Positions 1 to 40,612 are shown, numbered from the stretch's first letter. The stretch: 64,000 bases of DNA from Cristatella mucedo (GCA_009760855.2 WPIO01000072.1:978501-1042500); one strand, 5' to 3'. Numbers and translations are program-made. Notes: generated by a model from the sequence alone, not told the origin.

Positions 1-730
<730 letters not shown>

Positions 731-904
731 TCTTACAGCCATGCACCAACTAATTCTGCAGACAGGGACATGGGCATTGATTACTGTGCAATGACTTTCC
801 TCATTGTCACTCTTGTTATCTGCAGTAAAGAGACATATAGCGCATGCTGCCTCTGCTTGTGGCAGCAGCAGCAGCACGAACATAAAGTCAGTCGTGTGTC
901 TTAC

Positions 905-26776
<25,872 letters not shown>

Positions 26777-26899
26777 CTGTAAAACAAAGAGGGTGCAGCT
26801 CACCGAGTGCGAGGCAGACATGCGGGCTACGAGTGGTGCACGAGTCCGGAGCGTGAATCCCATAAGCCTCATTACATCTGTACCACCAGCGGCTGGCTG

Positions 26900-28500
26900 A
26901 ATCAGCCGCTCAAACCTCGTTAGTCAGCAATACAAAGGGTCAGCACTCAACTCGGCTCACTCAACTTATGCCAACCGCCTGCGTGCTTGCAGCCGAGCAA
27001 ACAACGCCGGTTGGACGTTGGTCTGACTTGTGCTTCGGCCTCATCCGAGCTATGCTCGATCAAGGCATTTCGAGTTAAACTCGCTTCAGTCAAGCCTAGC
27101 CCGTTCAAAGGCACCCCAGCTGAGGTGCTAGCATGCACAGGCATTTTAACGTATGTGTATAAGCAGATCCTGGGGCGTACATGCACGAAAGCACGCATGC
27201 ACACACCAACCGGCCAAGTATCAAAGCCTGCATCAGTATTAGATAAGTACGACTCTCAAAGCACAATGACCGTGGCAACAAACTATTCAGCCTTTCTCGG
27301 TTGGAGTCTGGCCGATAAGCCACGACCCACTCGACTGCGGCCCTTGGTCTCATTGTCAGGTGATTTTCGGAGGCAAAAAAGTGATGACTAATAACTATTG
27401 TCTTCAGGCTAGCAGTCATTTAACCTGTAATCCAGCCACTTACTTAAGAGAAATGGCAACCCCCCAGGCACGGCAAAAGGGCCATACCTGAACTTTGACC
27501 ACTTTCCCAAATGCCTTTAAGTTGTAGTGTGCAGTCCTGCAGCCTTTCTCTTGTACTCGCTCCAGACTAGCCAGTCTTCATTCTTGCACGCGGAGTTCAA
27601 GCAAAGCAGACTGGAACCAGCAGCCCATAATCTCGACCACGGATCGCTACCCAGCGACAGGCAACAGGGTAAGGCACCGTTGGCATACAGCCAAAACTAG
27701 CAGTATTTGGAAGGTTACTACTTAAACCTTTTAATATAGTGGAATATATATATATATGTATATATATATATACATATATGTGTGTGTGTGTATTTTAAAA
27801 ATTATTTCTGTTTATCTAGTAGAGTCGAAAAGCCTCGCATGCTTTCCCGGTTCGTGCTGTATTCAGTGGCATCCGCCTAATGCGGTAGTCTTGCAGAAGC
27901 CGGGCAAAACTCATTCACAGCCACCAACATGATGACAGCCATACCGGTACTTTCCCCACATGCCATCAAGTTGAGATAGGCAACAGCTTGATTCTGTCAA
28001 GAACCCAGACTATCAAACTTGGTCATATGCATGGATCCACGGGTCCTAGGCATAGACCACGGGTAGCAGAAAGGAGTCAGCAAATAACTACCTCGACCTC
28101 TGTTTGTTGGAGAGTCGCTTGCTAGAGGGTATGACATTACTAGCTTGAATATTTAATCTGATCGTCTAGTAGATCATTTTTGTAGACTAGATAACACCAG
28201 CAGTCCATAATTTATTATAAACCACAATCAGATCGCCCGGAAAGGTACAATATATTTCCAAACGCTTGTTTTCCATTTGATTTTGATAGCATCTGGGATC
28301 CCCCACCAGACGATAATCATGGAAGGCTGTAGCAGGAAGACAAGCTTGCTCAACCGTGAGCACACTGCTGGTGGCAGGCATGTAGACTGCTAAGTACGAT
28401 CTCGGCTTTCATTTCTAGGCTGTGACACAATGTACTTAAACTTTTCCTCGCCTTTCAGTACCACCGGCATCAAGTACTTTTCAGCTTGCATTGCCGACTT
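26900..28500. other. No gene seen; short (TA)n/(TG)n tract
   Basis: If 36851 is the UBR start exon, this is intron. A (TA)n/(TG)n tract lies at 27744-27791. No convincing exon. Confidence 0.5.
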
Positions 28501-28519
28501 CAATAACTCTGGCCTTGCG

Positions 28520-28930
28520 AATCTCACAATAAAGTGGATCTAGATGGATGCATGACTCGGCAGTTAGGCTTGTCTTCTGCAAACATGGCAAAGGCCACAT
28601 CAGACCACTTCTTGCCGACCTGCAGTGGCTTCCCATTAAATAGAGCATCGACTTCAAGGTGCCGGTCATTCACTTTTAGGTTCCTTCAATCTCTTACTCT
28701 AGCTTATCCGTCTGAATTACTTACTCCTTCCTTCATTATGCCTGTTCCTTTTACTATAGTCGTAGGGCTATGCCTTCAAGCAACCTGAGAATCAAGGGAG
28801 ACAATACCTCCCATGTTTAGGCTCCAACAGCTTATAACTCTACCGACTGACACTCGGCATCCCTGTCTTGACCAGATTTACATCGAAAATTAAAACCCCA
28901 CCATGTGCTCCTCACAGCACATCCCTAGTC
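28520..28930 (+). mobile_element. Degenerate LINE fragment
   Basis: Short blocks resemble the LINE A C-terminal region (HFLPTCSGFPLN around 28600, SLTLAYPSELLTPSF near 28690-28730), with stops and shifts throughout. Confidence 0.6.
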
Positions 28931-29624
28931 ACACAAGCCTGAAAAAAGAAATGATTCAACGTATCAACGTTAGCAATTAGGCAATAGACAGCCAACCGGT
29001 AGAGCACAAAGCCGAGGTTGCCTGAGACACAGCAAGCGAAGGTTAGCTTTGTCGGTCCTTAGCACACCTGAAGCACTACTTCCTGCAAGATCCAGCTCAC
29101 TCGATTATGAAACAGCAGCCTGACTGCCAGCTCGAATGAACGAACAAATGCCAAGATACCCAGGGCCATAAGACCCGACTGGCTGTCAGGTAGCACTACC
29201 ACCAGCATTAAAGCTAGTGGCTTTCAAAAAATGGCATCACCAGCTAACCAAGTGTCAACTGCACCAGAAGGCAAGCAATACGAGGCATCAAATACAATAT
29301 GAACACACAATGGAAGCAGCAATCTCAAAAGATCTTGCAAAGGCAAATGAAATCCATGTTTCAGATGATATCACAAATGCAGGACAGAATCTGTCATTTC
29401 CATTGATAATACAAAAAATGACTCCCCATCAGTACTCATGAAGCCTCCGAAGAGACATATAGGAAGTTGCTCAAACAGAGAGACCCAAGCGATCACACAA
29501 GGGTGGAATGTGGAATGCAGATGACCAATCGCTGCAAATTCTACTTGGTAGGCAAAATTTTGGAGGTCAGGAAGAGGCAGGTCACAAGCCTTGCCCTGAA
29601 GCCTTGTGAAACCAGCATTAAAAA

Positions 29625-29800
29625 AATGCTAGCTGATTTAACAGCCTCTTTTGTATAGCGACAGAAGAGCCTTTACGGCTGGCGCCACCGCTTGCAGTGG
29701 CGATAAAGTATCGCCCACTGCAGGATTCGAGCCCACGACCTCGGGGCCGAGGTCGTGAAAAGCAACCGCCTTACCTAGTGAGCCATTACGGCTAGGGCCC
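29625..29800 (-). mobile_element. tRNA-derived SINE, family 1, good copy
   Basis: On the minus strand the copy has a full head (ggctcactaggtaaggcggt; B-box region gggctcgaatcct), the body gccgtaaaggctcttctgtc and the aggctgttaaatcagctagc tail. It is one of the longest copies in the window. Confidence 0.85.
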
Positions 29801-29829
29801 TGTAAGACACAGTGTTGTTGCCAATGTTA

Positions 29830-31585
29830 CCAGCAGCAGCAACTCCTTACAGGCAGTGCAGCGGCTGGCCGTCAACAACTGTCCCTGAGAATTAGATTAG
29901 TGGCTCTCTAACTTTTCGGGGTTTGTCTGCAGGCGTGTCCCGTGACCGGCAACTTAGCTTGCTGAACCTTTGAGCTCTAGCCAGAATGCCTACAAGCTTC
30001 CATCACCATCCTGAATCGCTACATCTCACCTTTGCCCCATCCCTTACCTCGGCAGTGCAGTACTCGATGGCCGGTGGGAGGCTAGCAAGCTCGGTACTAC
30101 CACAAAACAACAGTTTCTTGAAAAAACTTGAGCCCTTGAGAGCCGAACTACTAGTAAGCAACACAAAAACCATGGTTTCAGGGCCCGGTGAACACAGCCA
30201 CTCACAAAAGCTCAGTAAGCATTGCCTGGAGAAACTAGCGATTGGCCAGGACAGGATCCTCCGATGCAGCAGGTTTAGCATCCAACTCCCACAAGCCCCA
30301 TTCAGCTGCACTTAAATTTTCCTTTTTGCTTACATTCTCTTTTTTTTTTTACATAGGCGTACCAAGGATGGACTGCCATGCCTTCCGGAACCGTGCACTA
30401 CTAGCCCATTTGCTGCTTGATAAATCAGACTTGGCACCAACACAACCAATTTTTTTCTGTGATATCAAAATTCCAACAGCGTCATTTCAATAGGAACATT
30501 CGGAGCCTGAATGACTACATGCCTTGGCTGCTTCTGGCTTAGCACCACCCAAGCTTGCATAAAAGAGGTGACAGACCTGCTGCCAAATCCGAAAACCAGA
30601 AACACAGATGAATAAAAATAAATTGATTCCATCTGAATACACAGTATACATGAACACGAATCAGGTTGCCTAGACAACACGACAGAATGCAATGTTGCAA
30701 TAAGAAAACTCAAGCAAAAAGTAACAAGTCAAAACGTCATACATACCACCCAAGAGTTAAAAAATGTTCTCTGTGGAACAGTGTCTAAAAGCAAGTTGAC
30801 ATTGGAAACAAGTATTTGTGAGCACATTATGTCTATGAGCATGCTATGCCGTTTGGCATATGGTTTTGTACATACAAACAGTAATGCACCACAAATTAAT
30901 ATGAATAAATGGTGAGGGCATCAGAGAGCCATGCAAAGTCAATTTTAGCAATAACGATACTTAAGAGTATATAGAAAATTACGTGAGGACTCTGAACCAA
31001 GAAGGTGATACCTTTAAGTACTTACAAAAACGTGTCCTCAAATTAGCAAGGCAAAGATATAAGCTGACGTTGCTGGTCCACACATAAGAGACTTGTTCAA
31101 AGACACAGTTTACATCAACATTTACTAGAGTAGAGTTGCAGGAGCAAAAATCCACATGTGGCACTACATAAACTGCACTAACCAGGAAAGCTGCATCAAA
31201 GACACGACATTCTGTTTCAAAAACGTTTGAAGCTGATACCGATCTAGCCGGGTTCACAGTTAACATCTGTATCTACTCCAAGAAGCTCACAAGCACCAAA
31301 GGTTTCCCCCCACAAACTTCAGTCTTTCCAGTCAGGCCCTAAACGTTTTTTTTTTTTTTTTTAAAAGAGGGTGAATTATTTGCCGGATACAGCTGAGCAA
31401 TCTCACTCCCAGGTTATAAACTAAATAGCAGATTAGTGTTCAGCATCCTTAATTGAAAAAATAACACTCGTGCCTCCATAATAACACCCCTGCACAAATC
31501 AAACATTGACTAGCAACCTTCAACCTCCCTTAAGAAAATTTCCAAGATTTCCATAGGGTTAATTGGGTAGAATAATTAACGCCAG
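29830..31585. other. No gene recognised
   Basis: Opposed open frames at 29986-30315 and 30003-30311 overlap and have no domain; a 17-base T run lies at 31347. No splice-paired exons seen. Confidence 0.45.
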
Positions 31586-31589
31586 TAGA

Positions 31590-32890
31590 CATAATAATAA
31601 TAATAATAATAATAATATTGCACTTGATAAAGCGCCCTCAGAGAACTTAATCTCTTTCTAGGCGCTTTACATTTGCTGCAAAGTGATACGCAATAGAATA
31701 GTAAGTAAAATCATGCTTGAAAAACAAACAAAATGAATAACATGGTTAGGGGTTACATGCACTGGGTCAGCATGCAAATGTGGTTAGTGGCAGCATGAAC
31801 AGTGTCAGCACGCATAAGCACATCGAGGACGAATCACAAGGACCCACTAAATGCTGTCCTAAATAGGTGTGTTTTTAAGTTTCTTTTAAATGTGGTCAGG
31901 TCAGGGGATGTTCTGATGCAGGTCGGGAGGGAGTTCCAGGCTATGGGAGCATACGAGCTAAATGCACGGTCTCCAAAGGATTTAAGGTTTGTACGAGGTA
32001 TTTCTAGACTGTTGGATTCCGAAAAGCGAGTGGTACGATGCTTTGCCTGATGGGGTAGTATCTCTGAAAGATAGGCTGGAGACATAGAATGAAGGGACCT
32101 AAAAGTGAGCGACAGAACCTTGAAGTCAATCCGTTGCTTGACTGGTAGTCAGTGCAGGTCGGCGAGAAGTGGAGTAATGTGGCAACTGCGACGCTCACGA
32201 CAGACAAGCCTAGCTGCAGAGTTTTGCACCAGCTGCAATCGCCTGATCGCACATGCTGGTAGGCCAGTAAGCAGTGAGTTACAGAAGTCGAGACGAGATG
32301 TCACGAATGCATGGACCAACTTGGACGTGGTATCCTTATCTAAACAAGCCCTAATTTTAGCAATGTTATGAAGCTGAAAATAGGCTGATTTGACTGTGGA
32401 GCTGATGTGGTCGTCTAACGAGAGGTCGCTTTGGAATATGACACCTAGATTTCGAGCTGATGCAACTGGAGATATGCTGGCAGAGCCAATTTTGAAAGTC
32501 AGCCTTTCCAATTTCTGAATAACACTAGGTTTGCCCATAACTAGTAAGTTAGTTTTATCATCGTTTAGTTTTAGAAAATTTGCTGCCATCCATGATCGGA
32601 TGTCATCAATGCATGCAGCAAGTGAGTTGAGAGAATTTGAGGTGCTCGAAGGCTGGGAGGGATCAAAGCAAAGGTACAACTGAGTGTCATCCGCATAGAA
32701 GTGAAAGCCTAGATTGTGCTTGGCAATCACATCAGGGAGAGGGAGAGTATAAACGGTGAAAAGGACCGGACCTAGCACAGAGCCCTGAGGTACTCCATAT
32801 TTTAGAGGTACTTCAGATGATCTTTGTCCATTCACGTCAACACTCTGGAGTCTCCCACTGAGATAGGACATACGGTACTTATCCCCTAAA
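31590..32890 (-). mobile_element. LINE family A, most intact copy (RT palm to 3' end)
   Basis: A 5'-truncated non-LTR retrotransposon of L2/CR1-like type. On the minus strand from 32871 it encodes a reverse transcriptase palm and thumb: GVPQGSVLGPVLFTVYTLPL, FYADDTQLYLCFDPSQPSS (catalytic YADD) and WMAANFLKLNDDKTNLLVMG. The ORF runs to 31834 in one frame with one in-frame TGA at 32149-32151, where other copies have Trp. It ends with the family 3' UTR, the stem-loop tail and (ATT)n at 31592-31616. The upstream RT fingers and any endonuclease are absent. Confidence 0.93.
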
Positions 32891-33389
32891 GACCCTATAT
32901 AATCCCCCTAGGTATACACTAGTAAACAAACTTTGTCCATCGAGTTGCAATGCTTCACCGGATAAAGGGTTGTTGCAAAGCCATTCAAACCAACCATAGT
33001 CAATTTGACAGTTAAAAGGCCTCGATTGGACTATGAGGTCCTAGCAAACTAGTCTTCCTTCTTTGTTTGTCCAAGATTCTCGAAAAATTGTCACTAAGTA
33101 GCTTGTGGAGCATACATATAAGCAGTCTTACGTAAGGGGCAAGACCCGAAAAATTTTCACATAGGTAGGGCTAGGCACATAATTAATAAAGTTATAGCAT
33201 CAATTAGTTTTTTCAAAACGAACTCAACAATTGCTCATCGAGTGGAATTAAGGCATAATTTTGTCCTTGGTGGCGGTCGCCTGTGTAGGAATAGGGGGCA
33301 GTCCAGGTCTGCACACTGTAGGGAAGCACATGCCTTGTGCCCCCTCCTTTGCTCCCCCCACTGCAGAAAAGAATGATTTATCAAGAAAA

Positions 33390-34445
33390 TTTCAGTAAGG
33401 GTTCAGAGAGACACCATTCCACTGAAACTGCTCTCCATATGACCAACATTATATGCAGCAACAATAACAACATCACGAATTGGGTCTGCTATCGGCAGCA
33501 TTCAACATTATTAATGACAATATCCTACGTGAACGATTGAGAACAACGATCGAACTGGCTGATAAGGTTCTGGTAAGATTCAAATAGTATTTGTCCGATC
33601 GTGTTCAGTCCGTGTCGTATGGCAGTCAAGTCTTATGCAGCAAACCAGACTCCTGTAGAGTTCCACAAGGGTCTGTTCTCGGCCCTTTGCTATTCCCCAT
33701 TTATAAAGAAACTCACTGGAAAATGATGCCAAAAGTGCAGCCATCATCAAGCTCCCCACGTTTGTCATCTTTGACAACTGCTGCCGTTTTACAGTTTCCT
33801 TTAGAAGACTGCTTCCACAGCTTGTCATTTTGTTTGGTTCCTTTCCAGGCTTCCATAGGCAAGTCATACTGATTGGTCCCTTTGATGAATTGGTTCCCAT
33901 TGGACTACCTACTGTGAAGGCTCGCTAAATTAAGAACTTACTGGGTGCCAGCCTCTGTCGAAACTGGACTTATATTCCAAGGTTTTAGCAGGGCTACCAA
34001 CAAAAGCTAGTAAACCACAACAGCTTGCGATGAATATGGGTCCAAGATTGGTCAATAAATACAAGAAATCCAGCCATGTGTTTCCTTTGCTGAAGGAGTT
34101 GTGATTAGAGCTTCAAGTTGACAACAGGATAAAGTGCAAATTTCTTAGTCTAACCCACAAGGTACCCCATAGAGTGGCTCCTAGAGTGATTGCCAAGATC
34201 TGGAGCTAGGCTTGTCGGCAGAGAATGTAGCAACTACCACATTACACTATTTCTCAACGACCTGTACAGACTCCCCATCAAGAAGCATGTCAACCTTGAG
34301 GTGATATCCCTGAATTTTAGTTCACCTAATTCATTTCCTTGCTCAGGACTCCTGTCGGAAGCTAACCCACCTAAAATCCTCTTGAGATCCTGCCCCTTCA
34401 TTGACATGTTCCCAAAACTTAAAAACTCAATCCAGACTGATGTCA
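33390..34445 (+). mobile_element. LINE family C, degenerate RT fragment
   Basis: Blocks in order on the plus strand: RHHSTETALHM (fingers), YLSDRVQSVSYGSQV, RVPQGSVLGPLLFPIY (RT motif B region), and after a gap GARLVGRECSNYHITLFLND (thumb). Frameshifts and stops separate them. The wording differs from families A and B. Confidence 0.8.
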
Positions 34446-34457
34446 CGATCGATATCC

Positions 34458-34855
34458 ATTAATAATAATAATAATACTGTACTTGATAAAGTGCCCTCAG
34501 AGAACTTAATCTCTTTCTAGGCGCTTTACATTTGCTGTAAAGTGAAATGCAATTGAATGGTAAGTAAAATCATGCTTGAAAAACAAACAAAATGAATAAC
34601 ATGGTTAGGGGTGACATGCACAGGGTCAGCATGCAAATGTGGTTAGTGGCAGCATGCACAGTGTCAGCACGCACAAGCATATCAAGGACGAATCACAGGG
34701 ACCCACTAAATGCTGTCCTAAATAGGTGTTTTCAAGTTCCTTTCAAATGTGGTCAGGTCAGGGGATGTTCTGACGCAGGTCGGGAGGGAGTTCCAGGCTT
34801 TGGGAGCATACGAACTAAATGCACGGTCTCCAAAGGATTTAAGGTTTGTTCCACT
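34458..34855 (-). mobile_element. LINE family A, 3' end only
   Basis: Starts at (ATA)n near 34460 and matches the copy at 31.6 kb through the 3' UTR into the last ORF codons; 5'-truncated at about 34850. It is inserted directly against the family C remnant. Confidence 0.85.
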
Positions 34856-35089
34856 GACCTAACCTTAAAAAAGAAGCAAAAAGCCTAGCTGCTCCTCACA
34901 TCATTCGCTCCGTCTGTGTGAGTTGTCTTTTGTTTGCGTATACATGCTGATACTGTGCAAGTTGTCACTAACCAACTAATGTGCTTCCATTCGAGTATAT
35001 GCAAAGTGTCAAGAACAAGATTTAGTTCTGTTGTGCCCTCAGGTATTATCTAAAAGCAAAAATTCAATTTTTCACTCGAAGACCGTCGG

Positions 35090-35380
35090 TGACATAAGTT
35101 TTGCTCTGAATGGCCTAGACTGAAGGACTCACTTTCTCGATTCTTACACAACGACATCTCTCTTGCTGCCAACTCTGGCACATCCTTTCAAGCCGTCCTG
35201 TGCTGCTACTTCCACGCTGCTCATTTCTTTTGCTGCCCTCTTCACTCAGCTACGCTTCTCACTTGCTCTCGCTTGTGTGAGATCGAGTCGGCGACCTGGT
35301 GTCTGAGCACCAAAATTAATCTGTCAATCATACCACCACCTGATTCTTGTGGCTTTGGTGGAGTTACAGACGGATAAGTG
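35090..35380 (+). mobile_element. Probable LINE family B-like 3' fragment
   Basis: The layout of the 3' region of family B (DI...TSFQAVLCCYFHAAHF) can be read at 35155-35240, and the following text resembles its 3' UTR loosely. Confidence 0.45.
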
Positions 35381-35480
35381 CATTCTTTTCAGGTAAGCAG
35401 CTTTAACATAGCACAGCCTACGACGCACATCACGAGCTCTATCATTGCACCCATGGCAAAAAAAACTACGCGGGCGAATA

Positions 35481-36037
35481 GCCGAGGCCCGAAGAGCCGA
35501 GGCCCGAAGAGCCGAGGCCCGAAGAGCCGAGGCCCGAAGAGCCGAGGCCCGAAGAGCCGAGGCCCGAAGAGCCGAGGCCCGAAGAGCAGAGGCCCGAAGA
35601 GCAGAGGCCCGAAGAGCAGAGAGCCGAGGCCCGAAGAGCCGAGGCCCGAAGAGCCGAGGCCCGAAGAGCCGAGGCCCGAAGAGCAGAGGCCCGAAGAGCA
35701 GAGGCCCGAAGAGCAGAGGCCCGAAGAGCAGAGGCCCGAAGAGCAGAGGCCCGAAGAGCAGAGGCCCGAAGAGCAGAGGCCCGAAGAGCAGAGGCCCGAA
35801 GAGCAGAGGCCCGAAGAGCAGAGGCCCGAAGAGCAGAGGCCCGAAGAGCAGAGGCCCGAAGAGCAGAGGCCCGAAGAGCAGAGGCCCGAAGAGCAGAGGC
35901 CCGAAGAGCAGAGCCCGAAGAGCAGAGGCCCGAAGAGCAGAGGCCCGAAGAGCAGAGGCCCGAAGAGCAGAGGCCCGAAGAGCAGAGGCCCGAAGAGCAG
36001 AGGCCCGAAGAGCAGAGGCCCGAAGAGCAGAGGCCCG
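35481..36037. repeat. 15-bp GC-rich minisatellite, about 37 copies
   Basis: The unit gagccgaggcccgaa and its variant gagcagaggcccgaa are tandemly repeated over 557 bases. The ccg variant fills the left end, the cag variant most of the rest. Two units break the 15-bp register (near 35617 and 35911). Because the unit has no stop in several frames, long open frames result on both strands (five-residue repeats RGPKS, PEEQR or ARRAE; CSSGL on the minus strand). I see no evidence that any is a gene. Confidence 0.97.
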
Positions 36038-36652
36038 GACCTGGCTGCCACTGCACAGGAAATTGGGGGGGGGTGCTCTCTAAATTTAGTAGCTCTCCTT
36101 CGACTGCCAGTTTCGCCACGGAAAGGGATAAACAGTCAAGAAGTGCTACGCTAGCGCTCACGCAGGGCACAAGTAAATGCGTTGCTGTCGATCCAGTACA
36201 GGCGGTCGACAATAAAAAAAGTGGAGCAAGGCTTCACGCACGACGCGAGCGGTCGCACACAAGAAGTAGTTACTAACTTCAACTGCCTGGCCATTAACGC
36301 CACGCAGAGGCTACGATAAACCGGCTCGGCATGACACATCCCCGCTCGTGGTGGCCACTCGCAGGCATGAACTTCACGCTACGCGGCACCTTCTTGCATC
36401 AAGTTTGCCCAGCGAGAAACCAAGTTAGATAGCTCGTCTGAATTCGCTAAGCAGAGACTATTGCTCACGCAAGCGATCCGCTCAACTCCTTAGTCGAGCG
36501 GATACGACGTTCAGCTACGTCGCAGAATCACTAGGCGCCAAGTTAAAACCACAAAACGCCGTAAGTACCTAGAACACGCAATGACAAACGCGAGAGACCA
36601 TAGGTAAGAACTGTTGCTACAATCTTGCTACTAGAAGATTTTTAGGCAAGCC

Positions 36653-36762
36653 TTAATCCACAGCCATATCCTCCCACAGGCGCATGACGCGAAAGCACAC
36701 CCCAGGGCGACGTTCCACAAACAGACGTCGAGCTGCTGGGTCCCACAAGCGCAGAAGTCCAT
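36653..36762 (-). CDS. Possible coding exon of unknown gene
   Basis: After a ctatcgtatag acceptor, one frame reads GLLRLWDPAARRLFVERR and ends at a stop at 36653. The wording recalls the C-terminal end of mitochondrial ribosomal protein L33 (DPVVKQRVLFVEKKK), but the tail is longer than in that family. The phase does not match the donor at 36851, and the frame used in this reading would need a different upstream exon. It may be a chance open stretch in GC-rich DNA. Confidence 0.18.
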
Positions 36763-36850
36763 CTATACGATAGCGGTAAGAAGAATCTCACGCTTTCCAT
36801 TTCTTAAAACATTCAGCAAGTCGTCAAATATTGGTTGCTGGAAGCCATAC

Positions 36851-36889
36851 CGTTAATAAATACGTCGGGTTGTGCTCCAACGCTGCCAT
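36851..36889 (-). CDS. Candidate first coding exon (13 codons)
   Basis: ATG at 36889 lies in a strong start context (ggaaacATGG) and is followed by 13 codons (MAALEHNPTYLLT) and a donor, acg|gtatgg, in phase 0. The phase fits the first traced UBR exon at 26776, so this could be the UBR start exon across a 10-kb intron. It could instead belong to a small separate gene with an exon just downstream (36653-36762). The link is inferred only. Confidence 0.35.
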
Positions 36890-37019
36890 GTTTCCACCGG
36901 AAGCACAACTGGCCCTGACCGTCGTGCAGCGACAGCGCAGTCGTGCGTGCCGTGATGTGAGACTATCTGACGCTGGTTAGTAAAAGATATTAAAGATGAC
37001 CTTATTTAAAAGCCTCAAT

Positions 37020-37115
37020 TATCTGGCGGAAGCAGAGCCTTTTTACGGCTATCAAAAATGCTTGCAGAGGGCTATAAGCGATCGCCCGCAGCAAGACTCG
37101 AACCCTCTCGCGAAG
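37020..37115 (-). mobile_element. SINE family 1, diverged
   Basis: Minus-strand B-box-like ggttcgagtctt and the body gatagccgtaaaaaggctct; head incomplete. Confidence 0.55.
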
Positions 37116-37119
37116 ACTT

Positions 37120-38500
37120 ATTTTCGGACATGGCTACATATGGTTTATTAGTATCCCTGCCCAATACGTTTTCGTTGCTTTTTCTTTTCAGTCGTTATGG
37201 CAATTACTTCCCGCGCCTGCAGTAGGCGCACCGCTAGGGCTCACGCAGCAGGTACGCCCTCAACATATTTATGTGTCAATATGTAGTATTGTATTGCTAA
37301 AAATGTATTGCATTGGGGGCCGTAACAATATTATTTTTGTGGATTGTCCAGATGAAATATATATATATATATATATATATTATTGTATTATTTATGGGGT
37401 TGTTTAGTTTTTAAGTTTTAAGTTTTAACAGCACTTCCATAGAGTCCCCAGTCTGACCGCATTGTGTGGATTTCGGACTGCGTAAGTCCGTTCTGCGTGT
37501 TTGATAGATACAATTTTATAGCTTGTTATCCAATGATGATAGAATTATATTGTACTGTTTACAATTACAGTAACTGTATATTTTATTGTTTGCTATGACA
37601 ATATAAGTATATTTTTTAGCTTTGAAAAAATTGACATTACAATAACAGTACTATTGTTCCAAGGTTCTTCCTGGGTACTCCGCCGTGCGTGACTACCGGT
37701 TGCAGTAAAGGGTTGGGGTGGAGAGGGGACAGGACTGAGGCTTACACTAAAGCACCCACTCTACGCAGCAGCAGCTGCAGTCCCGTAAATGGTACCGGCC
37801 CAAGAAGTGGCCCAGAAGCTAGGAATTTATGGCTCAGCCGCTCCCACAGTTGAGCTCTTGGATCATCCGCTGTATCACCCGCCTTGAAGGATCGCGAAAG
37901 GTCGTGCCAAGTTCACTAAACCTAAAATGTCGTGCCGTAAAGGTAATACAAAACTCGGGCACTCCCTTTCGCGGTCTAGTGGATAGACAAAGCATACGTA
38001 GACCGCTGTTTTCTTTTTCTTTTCTGCGGTTCAACGACTCGTCAAACTCGCTCGCACCATTGCAGGCCAAGGTGCTGTCTATTCTCCTGCTGCAGAATCT
38101 GGTTGCTACATTCCCCCTATCTTTCTTTCTTCGTATTTGCTTCTTGCTTTCTCGACTGCCCTTGGGCCGCTGCTTGCCGCTTCGGCTAGCTACCGGCACA
38201 GCGAGTGAGCCGGTTGCAGCAAGGCTCCCCTGCTCATAAAATTTCTTCCCTTTATGACTCGCGCACGCTACCCTCTCTCAATACGCGGGAGCAACAGACT
38301 CAACCACCCCATAGCCTATCCGAGGTGTCCTATACGAAGCCGTCGCGAGAGTCGCGACGACCACGTGTCGGCGCTTGAGCTCACCGCTCGCTCGTCCGCG
38401 CATCTCTTGCATCGAGGCATGGCGCACTTCGAGCACTGCGCTCATGCAAAAGCCTTTCGGAGTCAGCCTGCGATACGCCAGCACTGCGTCCTCCAAGTCC
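37120..38500. other. No gene recognised; short (AT)n tract
   Basis: (AT)n lies at 37357-37381. Opposed 121-136-codon frames at 37.83-38.24 kb have no domain or splice support and are treated as chance. Confidence 0.45.
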
Positions 38501-38765
38501 CGATATAATAACAACAATACACGATAACGCGCCCCCAGAGAACTCAATCTCTTTCTAGGCGCTTTACATTTGCTGCCAAGGAAACGCGATCGAATGGTGA
38601 GTGATATCGTGCTTGATAAACAACACGAATAACATGGTTAGGGTGACATGCACAGGGTCAGCATGCAAGTGTGGTTAGTGGCAGCATGCACAGTGTCAGC
38701 TTGCATAAGCACACGAAGGAAGGACGAATAACAGGGACCCACTAAATGGTGTCATAAATAGGTCC
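38500..38765 (-). mobile_element. LINE family A, 3' end only
   Basis: Matches the 3' UTR and stem-loop tail of the other A copies from 38510; 5'-truncated near 38763. Confidence 0.85.
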
Positions 38766-38908
38766 GTTGGGGACCGTAGCACCTTCTTACTGTTTTCCTT
38801 ATTGAGTATAAAGAAGGCTATTCGCAAACGGAACGAAGTAACTTGGCTTTTGAAAGGGCAACGTAATACTTGCTATCTCATTGCTTTATGAGATTTCCCA
38901 GAGAGATG

Positions 38909-40600
<1,692 letters not shown>

Positions 40601-40612
40601 TCTACATGAACT

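Noticed and set aside
35378-36154. 258-codon frame with RGPKS/PEEQR repeats as a gene
   Set aside because: Open in all suitable frames because of the 15-bp unit; no conserved flank, no splice or start support. Kept as a repeat with a finding.
36653-36762. Mitochondrial ribosomal protein L33 gene
   Set aside because: Only a short C-terminal resemblance; the tail is too long, no upstream exon fits the phase, so it is listed only as a possible exon at low confidence.
37829-38239. Opposed 136- and 121-codon frames
   Set aside because: They overlap on both strands, with no domain, no splice partner and no repeat family; chance in mixed-composition DNA is the simpler reading.
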